Source: an uncultured bacterium (lineage in GTDB: Bacteria > Bacteroidota > Ignavibacteria > Kapaibacteriales > UBA4661). From it: a stretch of DNA of 17,185 nt. Position numbers and translations under genes: made by a program. Shown in pieces: positions 7,849-16,886 of this stretch; the stretch's first letter is position 1, and each line of letters starts with the position of its first letter. The stretch is taken from NCBI GenBank assembly GCA_937899715.1, contig CALCNX010000093.1, positions 1-17,185 of the forward strand. Reading direction: 5' to 3'. The notes under the pieces were generated by a model. The model saw only the letters and a list, made by a program, of their open reading frames with translations, had not been told where the DNA came from and ran no database searches.

Positions 7849-9258
7849 TTATTGCTGTACCGAGCACGGTATCTCGACTGTGAAGGTGCTTCCTTTGCCG
7901 GGTTCGGAAGCAATGGCAATAGAGCCGCCCAAAGCATCCAGAATACGCTTCGTAATTGCCAAGCCCAACCCCAAACCGCCAAAAGCACGTGTTTTGCTGC
8001 CGTCCTGCTGGTGAAAAGGAATAAAAAGTCTGTCAAGAAATTCCGGTGCAATGCCAATGCCGGTATCACTGACCTTGCACACCAGCCGAGTATTCTCGCC
8101 GCCCATAAACCTGACAGCAAGCCGTATTTCGCCATGCTCGGTAAATTTCACCGCGTTATCGCAGAGGTAAATCAAGACTTGCTGCGTATGGGTGCCGTCA
8201 ATCACAATGTTTTCAGGAACGCTATCGTCAATATCCATCACACACTCTAAGCCCTTGAGGTGCGCTTTGGGCTTGACCGCATTACAAACGTGTTCAAGGA
8301 TATAGCGCGTCCCGACAAGGCTGCGCTGGTAATTGGCTTCTCCGGCTTCAATTTGTGAGAGCGTCAGAATGTTCGAGAAAATGCTCAAAAGATTTGTACC
8401 GGCTTGCGTGATATGGTCAACAAGCGGTCGGTTATCGCTCTCCTCATCCAATCGCTCCGATAAAATTTCCGAAAAGCCTAGAATTGCCGTGAGCGGAGTA
8501 CGAATCTCGTGGCTGATATTACGCAAGAACTCCGACTTGAGCATATTTGCGATTTCTAAGTCTTGTAATGCTTTTTGGAGCGTGGTATTTTGTTCTTCGA
8601 GGCTATTGGTCGCTTCATGCACACGCTGCTGCACCGAATCCCGCTCTTCCTGTAATGCACCGCGCTCTTTTTGCAGTGCCTTATACGACTCCTTGCGAAC
8701 ACGGTCGAAGTAATAGAACGATGCCACGATGCTCATGATGATAGTCATATTGACAAAACCATTTATCAAGGGCGCAACGTTAGCAGGATACTGCGTTGGC
8801 ATCTGAATACCGTACAGCGCAAGCGTCGTCAGCCCGCCAATACCGACAAGAATAATCCCAAGCATAGACCACATCGCAGAATACCCCAAAAGAATCAATG
8901 CCAGAAGCGCAGGACTGAAAAGCGTTGCGGCTACAACACTCGAAATTCCGCCCATCACTACTGTTACACCAAGCAGCATAGCATATTGCCATAACACCAC
9001 TAGATAAAATATCAATCGGTGCGACGTTGTAAAACGCAGCAGCACAAGCAGCAGCACATTCACCAGAGTAATTGTTAGTGTCATGGTGAGAAACAATCCA
9101 CCCCCAAGCAAGAAAGCATATAGTAACACCGCAGGAATTGTCAAGCCAATCGTCAGAACGAGGGAAACAGAGCACAAAAGCGCCTTCCAATACTCATCAG
9201 AATTGGGTTTGTCGGTAATGTGTGTTGGCAGAAAATATCGTGCAATATTTGTGTTCAT
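7849..9258 (-). CDS. Membrane-bound sensor histidine kinase (orphan)
   Basis: A 469-aa inner-membrane histidine kinase. The N-terminal 185 residues hold about six hydrophobic helices with almost no periplasmic loop, so it probably senses something in or near the membrane. A charged coiled coil follows (about 186-240), then HisKA with the phospho-accepting H250 in FLRNISHEIRTPL, and a HATPase_c domain: N-box CDNAVKFTEHGEI (367-377), G1 VSDTGIGIAPEF (396-407) and G2 GGLGLGLAITKRILDALGG (427-445). There is no receiver domain and no response-regulator gene nearby, so its partner is encoded elsewhere. I chose the ATG at 9258 because it precedes a soluble lead and TM1. The frame stays open to a GTG at 9393, with another ATG at 9321; the upstream residues are hydrophobic, so a longer form cannot be excluded. 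It converges with PPK2 and diverges from the OmpA-type gene. Confidence 0.92.
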   Translation of the reverse strand: MNTNIARYFLPTHITDKPNSDEYWKALLCSVSLVLTIGLTIPAVLLYAFLLGGGLFLTMTLTITLVNVLLLVLLRFTTSHRLIFYLVVLWQYAMLLGVTVVMGGISSVVAATLFSPALLALILLGYSAMWSMLGIILVGIGGLTTLALYGIQMPTQYPANVAPLINGFVNMTIIMSIVASFYYFDRVRKESYKALQKERGALQEERDSVQQRVHEATNSLEEQNTTLQKALQDLEIANMLKSEFLRNISHEIRTPLTAILGFSEILSERLDEESDNRPLVDHITQAGTNLLSIFSNILTLSQIEAGEANYQRSLVGTRYILEHVCNAVKPKAHLKGLECVMDIDDSVPENIVIDGTHTQQVLIYLCDNAVKFTEHGEIRLAVRFMGGENTRLVCKVSDTGIGIAPEFLDRLFIPFHQQDGSKTRAFGGLGLGLAITKRILDALGGSIAIASEPGKGSTFTVEIPCSVQQ

Positions 9259-9423
9259 CTCTGATAACAAGATAGCGATGGCAAAAAGCAGGTCAAAGTC
9301 GCGGCAAAAATAATAGCGCATAAAATAATGATTTCCGCCATCAAAACAAGGTGAAAACAGCGCTATAACCACGCAAAGACGAAAACATTTCACGAAGCCT
9401 TGAAAATGGCAATAAAAAATCCT

Positions 9424-9453
9424 ATTTTGTCATTGGTTGTTTGATGACAAAAT
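9424..9453. promoter_or_regulatory. Perfect 10-bp dyad, possible operator between divergent genes
   Basis: ATTTTGTCAT (9424-9433) and ATGACAAAAT (9444-9453) are perfect inverted copies with a 10-base spacer, so equivalent positions in the half-sites are about 20 bases (two helical turns) apart. This suits a dimeric DNA-binding protein. It ends 21 bases before the OmpA-type start codon and lies 165 bases from the kinase start. The leftward strand has a T-run after the stem, but no gene lies upstream of it there, so a terminator is less likely. Confidence 0.5.
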
Positions 9454-9474
9454 TACCGCACCCCGCACAATACT

Positions 9475-11523
9475 ATGACCATTCCTTTCGTAGAGCGCAT
9501 ATTCCTACGGGTTATCGCTGCTGCTGTCGTTGCTCTTACCACCACTCTACACATTTCCGCACAAGAAACTCCTCACTCGCACAACGAATGGCGTTTGGGC
9601 GCTCTGGGCGGACTTTCGCGGCTCTACCACACCTCAGCATTGCCAATTATTCCGACTGACCCACGCTGCTGTTCTTACGAGCGCGGCGAGTCGTGGAGCT
9701 GGTGGGGCGGCTTCTCCGGCGATTACGTTTTCATGCCCCAAGCAAATGAACCGCTTATCGAAGTGGGTGCGCGGGCGCTTTTTGCCCGACGACCGCTTGC
9801 ACTCTCGCAAGTGGTCAGCAGAAACAATTCGTCAGTCAATTTCGAGGTCTTCGACGGCGTTGGCGGCTATACCTCAAGCGGGCTTGAGCGCCGCTTTGAT
9901 TATAGCACTGTGGTAGATTACCTTGCGGCAGATATTGGCGCACGACTGCAGCCGCTTCAGAATTTCCCCTTTTATGTGCGCCTTAGTGCTGATGCCTCCT
10001 TTGCGCTCTCGTCGCAAGTGGCGGTGCGAGAAACCGAAGAGATTCTCGGACTCCCAAACATGAAATTTCCCTCCGGCACCAATCCCCGTACTAATCCTCA
10101 CGAAGCAGCACGTCTATCGCGCCCGACTTTTGGCGCGACAGGTGCAATCGGCGTAGAAGTGCCCTTGCAACAGCGCTTGCTTCTAGGCGTGGAAGCGGCA
10201 TATCGTTACGGGTTGACCACGGTGCGCACGGATATTGACTGGCGCACGAATGGTTTACAGGGTGCAGTAACGCTACGCTGGCGATTCATTCCTGAAGAAA
10301 CCAAGCACGACAGCACAGAACCACCACAACCCGAAAAAACTCCGCCGGTCATTGCCGCAAAAAGGCTTCAGATTGAGTCTATCATTGGGAAGCCTCTGGA
10401 GATTCAGGAAACGATTGTTACGCAAACGTTTCCCCTCTTGCCCTACATCTTTTTTGACAGTGCAAGCGTAGTCGTGAAGAATCGCTATAACCCTCGCATC
10501 GGCACGGCAGCCAGCTTCGATGAACAAAACCTTCCCAAAGAAACTCTTGCCATTTATTACCACCTGCTGCACATCATCGGCAAGCGCATGAGGGCAAATC
10601 CGAAGCTCACCCTAACGATTATCGGCACCACCGACGGCAAAGAATGGGCAAACGCCGACCAACGCCAGATTCTGGCACAGCAACGCGCTCGCTCAGTGGC
10701 TGGGTTTCTCATGGGCTATTGGGGAATCGCACAAAGCCGCCTCAAAATGAGTACACGCGATACGCCCAAGCTCGCCTCCAGTGACCGCTATGCCGAAGGA
10801 AACGAGGAAAACAGGCGTGTGGAGCTAACCTCGAACGACCCCGAACTGCTTGCTCCCGTCGTGCAATATCGCTTTTTGGAATATACGCCCGTGCGGACGG
10901 AACATTACATGAACGTCAAAATTCAAAATCCCGATGTGGCGGAAAGCTACAAAGGCAACCTTAATGCGCTCGACGAACCATTTGCTGTTACCTCCGGTAC
11001 AGATGCGCCGCCAGCACGCCTGCCGTTTGCCCTCAGAAGAAAATTCACCGCGAAACTTTCGCAAACGGTCGGGTCGCTGGATTCCGCCGATTGCACGTTG
11101 GAAGTGAAGCAACGCAATGGACAAACGCTCTTGGCTCGCACCCGCATTGATGTGGAGACCATCAAAAATCAATACGAGGTCAGCCGCCTGAACCTTATCG
11201 TATTTGACTTCGACCGCGACGATATGCTCGAATCAAATCGGCAAATGATGCGTGGCTTCGTCACGGATGCCATCAAGCCCAACTCGCTCGTGTCCGTGAC
11301 AGGCTCGACCGACCGCTTAGGCGAAGCAAAATACAACAAAGAACTTTCGGAAGCCCGCGCCAAAGGAGTGCAAGATTTTATGCGCCGCGTAAATCCGAAC
11401 ATTCGCTTCCAAGAAGTGCGTGGCACAGGCGCGTCCACACTTCCTTTCGACAACGATCTTCCCGAAGGGCGCTATTACTGCCGCACGGTGAGTATCAATG
11501 TCCAAACGCCGCGCGGAGGCTAG
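9475..11523 (+). CDS. OmpA family outer-membrane protein with two OmpA-like domains
   Basis: A 682-aa envelope protein. Residues 1-30 are a signal peptide (FLRVIAAAVVALTTTL, cleavage after HISAQ). About 38-272 is rich in alternating beta-strands and ends GAVTLRWRFIP, consistent with an outer-membrane beta-barrel. A proline-rich linker (275-292) follows. Two OmpA-like peptidoglycan-binding domains are separated by a beta-rich segment (about 463-565). The first (about 322-452) has FFDSASVVV, GTTDGKE and NEENRRVEL. The second (about 572-678) has IVFDFDRDDM, VSVTGSTDRLGEAKYNKELS and EARAKGVQDFM. The first domain keeps the NRRVE arginine motif used to bind diaminopimelate; the second has CRTVSI in its place. 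The likely role is tethering the outer membrane to the cell wall. The ATG at 9475 has no Shine-Dalgarno and directly precedes the signal peptide. The next gene, on the same strand, starts 149 bases later. Confidence 0.88.
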   Translation: MTIPFVERIFLRVIAAAVVALTTTLHISAQETPHSHNEWRLGALGGLSRLYHTSALPIIPTDPRCCSYERGESWSWWGGFSGDYVFMPQANEPLIEVGARALFARRPLALSQVVSRNNSSVNFEVFDGVGGYTSSGLERRFDYSTVVDYLAADIGARLQPLQNFPFYVRLSADASFALSSQVAVRETEEILGLPNMKFPSGTNPRTNPHEAARLSRPTFGATGAIGVEVPLQQRLLLGVEAAYRYGLTTVRTDIDWRTNGLQGAVTLRWRFIPEETKHDSTEPPQPEKTPPVIAAKRLQIESIIGKPLEIQETIVTQTFPLLPYIFFDSASVVVKNRYNPRIGTAASFDEQNLPKETLAIYYHLLHIIGKRMRANPKLTLTIIGTTDGKEWANADQRQILAQQRARSVAGFLMGYWGIAQSRLKMSTRDTPKLASSDRYAEGNEENRRVELTSNDPELLAPVVQYRFLEYTPVRTEHYMNVKIQNPDVAESYKGNLNALDEPFAVTSGTDAPPARLPFALRRKFTAKLSQTVGSLDSADCTLEVKQRNGQTLLARTRIDVETIKNQYEVSRLNLIVFDFDRDDMLESNRQMMRGFVTDAIKPNSLVSVTGSTDRLGEAKYNKELSEARAKGVQDFMRRVNPNIRFQEVRGTGASTLPFDNDLPEGRYYCRTVSINVQTPRGG

Positions 11524-11537
11524 GGAAAAGAGGATAG

Positions 11538-11563
11538 TTTTGAGTGATGGATTTTGAGTGATG
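11538..11563. repeat. Two direct copies of a 12-base word
   Basis: TTTTGAGTGATG occurs at 11538-11549 and 11552-11563, two bases apart, in the 149-base gap between the OmpA-type gene and the giant secreted protein. No terminator or promoter is evident in the gap. It may be a simple slippage duplication or paired sites for a regulator. Confidence 0.5.
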
Positions 11564-11672
11564 AGTGTTACGTGTAATTTTCTGAAAGCGTTACTGAGCA
11601 TTCACTTACGACCATCATCTTTTTTCGTCTTGTTTTCCTCAGCTACTTTGTTCCACAAACCTTGCAATCATC

Positions 11673-14600
11673 GTGACTTTACTTCATGCAAATATAACCC
11701 ACGTTCTATGCACTTTTGCCGTTCTCAGTTTTCTGAGTAACGTACTCTTGCCCCATCGCCTAAACGCTCAATCACGCTGCGACACGCTTCAAACCTGCCT
11801 TGGCAATGTCCTCACGCTCTCACAAAGCACACAGCCTCAGTACGTGGATGTGCTGAAAACCGCCTCGCAAAACACACTCACGACGGCTCTCACCTTTGAA
11901 GCATGGATAAATCCTCAGCGCACACCGAATCTTCGACAATTTATCGCTGGACTCTGGGGACCAAGCGCTGACGCAAACGACGTGTGGGTGGTCTATATTT
12001 CGCCGCAGGACGAACTTGTTTTTGAAATCAACGGTGCAACGACATCACTGGGAGCAGCGGACAACACGATTGCTCGCACACTCTTCACACAGAACTATGG
12101 CAAATGGACGCACATTGCCGCAGTATTCGACGGCGCGACACAAACAGTAACGCTTTATCTGAACGGGATGCAAGCCGCACAGAACCGCAATGCGACCTCT
12201 CCTGCAAGCCGCCTTCGCACTATGCAAACGCCTTCATACCTCACGCAAATCGGGAGTACCAACGCGCTTGGCAATATCGGCGAACAAAACGCTACGTTTC
12301 GCGGGCAAATGGACGAAATACGGCTGTGGTCGCGGGCGCTCACGCAAAGTGATGTTCTCTGCGGTCAGTACAGCGCCCTCAGGGGCAATGAACAAAATCT
12401 CGTGCTGTATTATCGCTGCAATGAAGCCACAAACCGCACCGCACTCTGCGATGCCACACCGAATAACAATATTGGCGAAATGCGCTCCGGTGCTCGCACG
12501 CAAGCACCATCGGTCAACCGCACTATTCCGCCCTTTTTAGAACCTGTGCAGCCTCAAGCGGTGAATGATATGTTTCAATGCGCTCAGACTCGCTCCTACA
12601 CCGTGCGCATTCAGCGTACCTCGGTGGGCTGCTCCGAACAGATGGTGCTTTCCTTTGCGGGCGCAGCAGCAGGCGAGTTCAGCGTAAGCCCTTCACGTTT
12701 CACACTCGCGGCAGGCGCTTCCACAGAAGCAACGGTGCAGCTTTCCACGCAACTCACCGGCAACCTTCGCGCCACGCTCCGCATTGCCCGCGAGAATCTC
12801 TGCGGCGATACCACCGAAATACCGTTCAATCTTACCCGCACGACCGTTTTGCAGCCTTCGGTGGCAAGTGTTACCTTTGCCACGCTCTATGCGGGCTGCC
12901 GCGAAGTACCTTTTCTTGAGCAAACAATCACGCTGCGAAACACAGGCACACAGCCGATTGCATTGCAAGGCTTTCGGCAGCAACGCCCGCAGATGTTTGG
13001 TATTCTGGGCAATCTCACGCAAACTCTTGCAGCTGGTGCTTCTACGCCAATAACAGTGCGCTTCGCAGCCACCGACACGGCAAACACCTATTTCGACACA
13101 CTCCGCATTCGCACAGGCGACGTATGCCAGCCGGAACTGGCATTGCCACTGGCGGGACGAATCGAAGAGGCAATCATTATTCGTCGCGGTTATGGGCTTG
13201 CACGTTTGGATAGTGTTACATTCGGACGCGAGTGCCCGCAGAGCGACATTTCTGACCCCTTCGCCTTTACATGGGAAAGTGCTATTTCAGGCACAAATGT
13301 TCGCATTGATACCGTCATTGTTCCGCCGTTTATCCGTGCTCGTTCCTTGCGGTATCCGGTGCTTATCAGTGCGGGTACATTGCCCGACCCCAATTTTCTG
13401 CGTTTTGCACCGCTCACGCCGGGCTTCGTGCGGGATTCCGTCATCATTCGCGCCAGCGTTCCAAGCGGCTTGCCAAGCGGCGTACCGGGCGGTTCGACGT
13501 GCAGTTTTGAGAAAAAAATCTATGTCTCCGGGCGCGGCAATGCCTTTCAAGTCAGCATCACGCCAAGCACAGTGAATTTTGGAAATGTGGTCGTCGGGCA
13601 GCAAGGAACAAGCACGCCCACCATCACGAACCCCAGCACCGAAGACACGCTCAGAGTAAGCGTCTATCTTCGGCGCGGCGATAATTTCTTCCTGACGGGC
13701 GCACGTTCTTTCACGCTGCCTCCGCGCGCGACCGTACCCGTTCCAGTAGCTTTCCGCCCAAGTGCTGACTCGCTTTTTACCGATGACCTGTGCGTTTCTG
13801 AGCAGCGCTGCTTTTTCACCACCTGCGCAAGCCTTCAAGGGCGCGGTGTGCAGAATATTTTTCGCTTTGATTCGGTCGCCACTCGCTTAGATGGCGTGCT
13901 AGGCTGCGCAGTAGCTCAAAAGACACTTACAATCTTTAATACTTCCGGCACAGACCAACTGCTCACCAACATTCAGTTCAACAATCCAAGCGGGCGCTTC
14001 CAGCTTATATCAGGCTTGGATGGCGCAAACGTTGTTTCGACAAGTATTCCAAGCGGTACATCGCTTCCCGTGCTTATCCGCTACACTCCCAGCGACCTCA
14101 CGCAAGACCGCTCCGACGCTGCTTCTATCACCTTTCGCGCTGCGGGGCAGGATTGGACGCTGAGTATTCGTGGTACATCTGTTGCGCCGAAGCTCTTCAT
14201 TACGCCGCTCACGGTCTTTGGCACGATAGAAATTGGCGACACAAAGCGTGATACCATCACGATTGAGAACCTATCCCTTGTGCCTGTGCGCCTTGACAAT
14301 CTCTCGCTGCCACCCGGCTACGTGCTGTATTGGAGCGAGCAAACGCTCCCAACCATGATTCCGCCACGAGGAATGGTGAGCTTTGGGGTAAGTTTTTCAC
14401 CAACAGATGTTATTCGTTACGACGGAACTGTTACCGCCACTTCGACCTCGCCCTGCCCTACCACTGTTACGGGGCGCTTTCAAGGGCGCGGCATCAGAGC
14501 CGATCTCGAAGTGGGCGCAAACCCTGTCAATATCAGCTTTACACGACCTTGTGCATGTAGAACGAGTATGACAACGCTTTTTAATGCCTCCTTTGCCAAC

Positions 14601-16787
14601 ACCTACACCGTCCAAAGCGCGGCGATTGGTACGAATATCAACGAACCTGCCGCCAGCAGACCGGAGTTTTTTACGTGGTCGTCGCGGTTTTCGCCAAATG
14701 GCACGACCCCGTACCAGATTCCACCACAAGCGACCGACACCATCACGATTCGTTTTTGTCCGCGCTCTCTTTCGACAGCATTGGACGTTCTGAATGCCGC
14801 CACCATGACTATCACGGCGCAAAGTCCCGCACAGCAGCAAACATTTTCCATTGACCTCACAGGACGAAGAACACTTGTATTCACGCCAACTCCGGCGCAA
14901 GTTCTGATTTCGCCCGATCCGCTGGTCGGCACCCCTGCTGCTCCCGTGACCATCAATCTTTCCATCCCAACGGGAACATCGCAAAATCCTTCGCCGCAGC
15001 CTGTGGTGATAGATTCTATCGGCTTCCAAAGCGCAGACGGCTTTGCGACAACTCCGCAGGCATTTCGCGTCACTTCGCCAACGGGAAGTTTTACCATTCA
15101 GCCGAATCAAGCACCAGTGCCAGTGCGCGTGGTCTTCACTCCCTTAGAAAAACGTTCATATGTGGCACGAATGGTCTTGTATCAGTCGCAGCCCTGCCGT
15201 GATATTGACACGACGGTTCTTCTTTCGGGCGCAAGTTTTCAGGGTTCGCCGCTCGAAATGCCGCTTTGGTTCAACAATGGTGTTGCCCGCATAGATACAT
15301 TCCGCGTTACCACGTGCGGCACGATGAGCGTACCAATTTTTTCTCCGCGCAAGTCATCGGACTCGCTAAATGTTCGCTTGCGCCTTGCTTTCGATACCAC
15401 GCGCCTTCGTGCGGTCAGCGTTGTATCTGATATTGCGGCACAGAACCAAGTTGAGATGCGCTCCACAACAGGCGGCGTGGAATTACGCTTAAATGGTATT
15501 CGTTTGGATTCCGTTCGGGCGCTTTTTCGCGTGGAAATGGCATCACTCTCGCAGCGAAGAGCCACACTGACGATGACCATTGACAGCATTGGCGTAAATA
15601 TTTTGCGCGGTGGTGCATTTTCGCTCTCGCCCGTGGGGTCATTTAGCAGAATGATTATTCAAGAAACAAGGATTGATGCGCCTCTCACTCCTAAGCCAAC
15701 CGTTCAATTTGACAGCGTACAGCTTTTGGGCTGTGCCTCGCGGACGCTTGTGGTACGCAATACGGGCGATGTGGCGGTGAGAGCGTGGTCGCTTGTGAAT
15801 CTGCCGCCGGACGTACGCATCGTAGCTGCCGTGCCGCCTCTGACGGACTCCGTGCGCGTGGGGCAAGCGCTCACGCTTACCTTGCAATACTGCCCTCGCT
15901 CTGAAAACCGCATAGATACTGTTCTTGGCATACACTCGGACGCGCCATGCACAAGCGTTACCTACGCAACTGTTGCCGGACGTGGCTTCCGACCTGAATT
16001 TCCGCTTGTGTTCTCCTTCACAAGCGCCACGCTGCGTGGAACGATTGGCGATACAATTACGCTACCACTCGTTATTAACCGTGATTTAGCGACAGCTATA
16101 AGCGGAGCCACGTATTGGCTCAGAAAATTCCGTTTCAACGTGAACGTGGCATATAGCCCGTACTCGTTGAAATTCTTGAATGCTTCGACACCGCTTGCGG
16201 GCGCTGTTCTCGCAGCACAAAATACATTTCCGAAAAACACGGCGCTCCGAGGCTCCTTGTCGCTTGATTTCACTAATGTTGACTCGCTGCGAGCGGGAAC
16301 GATTGCGTTCTTACGGTTTGTGGTGGCAGTGCCGGACACGCTCATTACGCCGATGATTGTGAGCAGTGATTCCGCCTCGTTCCGTTCTGACAGCCTGATA
16401 TTTGTGAGGATTCGTCCTGTCTCGACGTTTGCTACATGGACGACCGACGGCATTTGCAACATTACGTTTCTCCGATTTCCACAATCAGGCGGCGGTAATG
16501 TACTGACGGAATTATTCCAAAGCTATCCGAACCCAACGGCAGACAATGCCACGATTGAATTCAACATCGCCGAAACACTTCCTGTGCGGCTTACGCTCTA
16601 CGACCAACTGGGAAATGTGGTTCAAACCCTCCTCGACGGACAGGTTCTGCCGAGCGGACACTATTCTGTCGAAGCCAATACGCGCACCTTGTCACAAGGC
16701 GTGTACCGATACGTGCTGGAAAGCGGCGGCTTCAGGGCAGCAAAGGCAATGGCGGATTTGAGGTACGGCATGGACGGAGCCCGGTAG
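11673..16787 (+). CDS. Giant T9SS-secreted LamG / choice-of-anchor-D repeat protein
   Basis: A 1704-aa secreted or surface protein. A GTG start at 11673 gives a signal peptide cleaved near LNAQS; there is no other start before an upstream stop at 11595. About 56-250 is a LamG/concanavalin-like domain (FEAWINP, GKWTHIAAVFDG, QMDEIRLWSRALTQSDV). From about 300 to 1190, and again at about 1330-1440, run Ig-like ASH/choice-of-anchor-D modules. They are marked by TITLRNTGTQPI, STPITVRFA and module ends such as VSGRG, LQGRG, FQGRG and VAGRG (near 620, 723, 938, 1435), often preceded by a cysteine. Two cohesin-like stretches follow (about 1195-1320 and 1459-1600). The C-terminus (from about 1609) is a T9SS type A sorting domain: LFQSYPNPTADNATIEFNI, LPSGHYSVEA, GVYRYVLESGGFRAAKAM. 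After AKAM the expected short basic end is replaced by ADLRYGMDGAR, so the last 12 or so residues may not be native. The ligand is unknown. Confidence 0.9.
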   Translation: MTLLHANITHVLCTFAVLSFLSNVLLPHRLNAQSRCDTLQTCLGNVLTLSQSTQPQYVDVLKTASQNTLTTALTFEAWINPQRTPNLRQFIAGLWGPSADANDVWVVYISPQDELVFEINGATTSLGAADNTIARTLFTQNYGKWTHIAAVFDGATQTVTLYLNGMQAAQNRNATSPASRLRTMQTPSYLTQIGSTNALGNIGEQNATFRGQMDEIRLWSRALTQSDVLCGQYSALRGNEQNLVLYYRCNEATNRTALCDATPNNNIGEMRSGARTQAPSVNRTIPPFLEPVQPQAVNDMFQCAQTRSYTVRIQRTSVGCSEQMVLSFAGAAAGEFSVSPSRFTLAAGASTEATVQLSTQLTGNLRATLRIARENLCGDTTEIPFNLTRTTVLQPSVASVTFATLYAGCREVPFLEQTITLRNTGTQPIALQGFRQQRPQMFGILGNLTQTLAAGASTPITVRFAATDTANTYFDTLRIRTGDVCQPELALPLAGRIEEAIIIRRGYGLARLDSVTFGRECPQSDISDPFAFTWESAISGTNVRIDTVIVPPFIRARSLRYPVLISAGTLPDPNFLRFAPLTPGFVRDSVIIRASVPSGLPSGVPGGSTCSFEKKIYVSGRGNAFQVSITPSTVNFGNVVVGQQGTSTPTITNPSTEDTLRVSVYLRRGDNFFLTGARSFTLPPRATVPVPVAFRPSADSLFTDDLCVSEQRCFFTTCASLQGRGVQNIFRFDSVATRLDGVLGCAVAQKTLTIFNTSGTDQLLTNIQFNNPSGRFQLISGLDGANVVSTSIPSGTSLPVLIRYTPSDLTQDRSDAASITFRAAGQDWTLSIRGTSVAPKLFITPLTVFGTIEIGDTKRDTITIENLSLVPVRLDNLSLPPGYVLYWSEQTLPTMIPPRGMVSFGVSFSPTDVIRYDGTVTATSTSPCPTTVTGRFQGRGIRADLEVGANPVNISFTRPCACRTSMTTLFNASFANTYTVQSAAIGTNINEPAASRPEFFTWSSRFSPNGTTPYQIPPQATDTITIRFCPRSLSTALDVLNAATMTITAQSPAQQQTFSIDLTGRRTLVFTPTPAQVLISPDPLVGTPAAPVTINLSIPTGTSQNPSPQPVVIDSIGFQSADGFATTPQAFRVTSPTGSFTIQPNQAPVPVRVVFTPLEKRSYVARMVLYQSQPCRDIDTTVLLSGASFQGSPLEMPLWFNNGVARIDTFRVTTCGTMSVPIFSPRKSSDSLNVRLRLAFDTTRLRAVSVVSDIAAQNQVEMRSTTGGVELRLNGIRLDSVRALFRVEMASLSQRRATLTMTIDSIGVNILRGGAFSLSPVGSFSRMIIQETRIDAPLTPKPTVQFDSVQLLGCASRTLVVRNTGDVAVRAWSLVNLPPDVRIVAAVPPLTDSVRVGQALTLTLQYCPRSENRIDTVLGIHSDAPCTSVTYATVAGRGFRPEFPLVFSFTSATLRGTIGDTITLPLVINRDLATAISGATYWLRKFRFNVNVAYSPYSLKFLNASTPLAGAVLAAQNTFPKNTALRGSLSLDFTNVDSLRAGTIAFLRFVVAVPDTLITPMIVSSDSASFRSDSLIFVRIRPVSTFATWTTDGICNITFLRFPQSGGGNVLTELFQSYPNPTADNATIEFNIAETLPVRLTLYDQLGNVVQTLLDGQVLPSGHYSVEANTRTLSQGVYRYVLESGGFRAAKAMADLRYGMDGAR

Positions 16788-16877
16788 GGAAGCCCGAACT
16801 GTACCCAGCCCTGGCAAGGGCAACAACCCCGCGTTCAAGGGGACTGGGCTGCACCGGACTTCTCCTCCATTTGGAGG
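16750..16877. other. Composition break, possible chimeric junction, and structured GC-rich leader
   Basis: GC jumps here: 27 of 60 bases at 16501-16560 against 41 of 60 at 16921-16980. The T9SS sorting domain stops matching its family after AKAM (about 16750), so the boundary probably lies within 16750-16790. Beyond the stop at 16787, CAGCCC (16806-16811) pairs with GGGCTG (16846-16851), and CCCC (16827-16830) pairs with GGGG (16839-16842) inside it, so a nested hairpin can form. The break may be an assembly chimera or a true insertion edge. Confidence 0.6.
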
Positions 16878-16878
16878 A
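16863..16878 (+). promoter_or_regulatory. Hairpin that sequesters a Shine-Dalgarno sequence
   Basis: TCCTCC (16863-16868) and GGAGGA (16873-16878) form a perfect 6-bp stem with a 4-base loop, ATTT. The downstream arm is a consensus Shine-Dalgarno, nine bases before a GTG at 16887 and in frame with the short ORF that follows. The fold would block ribosome access, so it may hold translation of the R-body genes low. There is no T-run, so it is not a standard terminator. Confidence 0.5.
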
Positions 16879-16886
16879 TGCGCGGT

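Noticed and set aside
14397..15110. 237-aa leftward ORF inside the giant secreted protein
   Set aside because: It is antisense to conserved ASH modules, its composition is dominated by Arg, Ser, Cys and Gly, and it has no recognisable motif.
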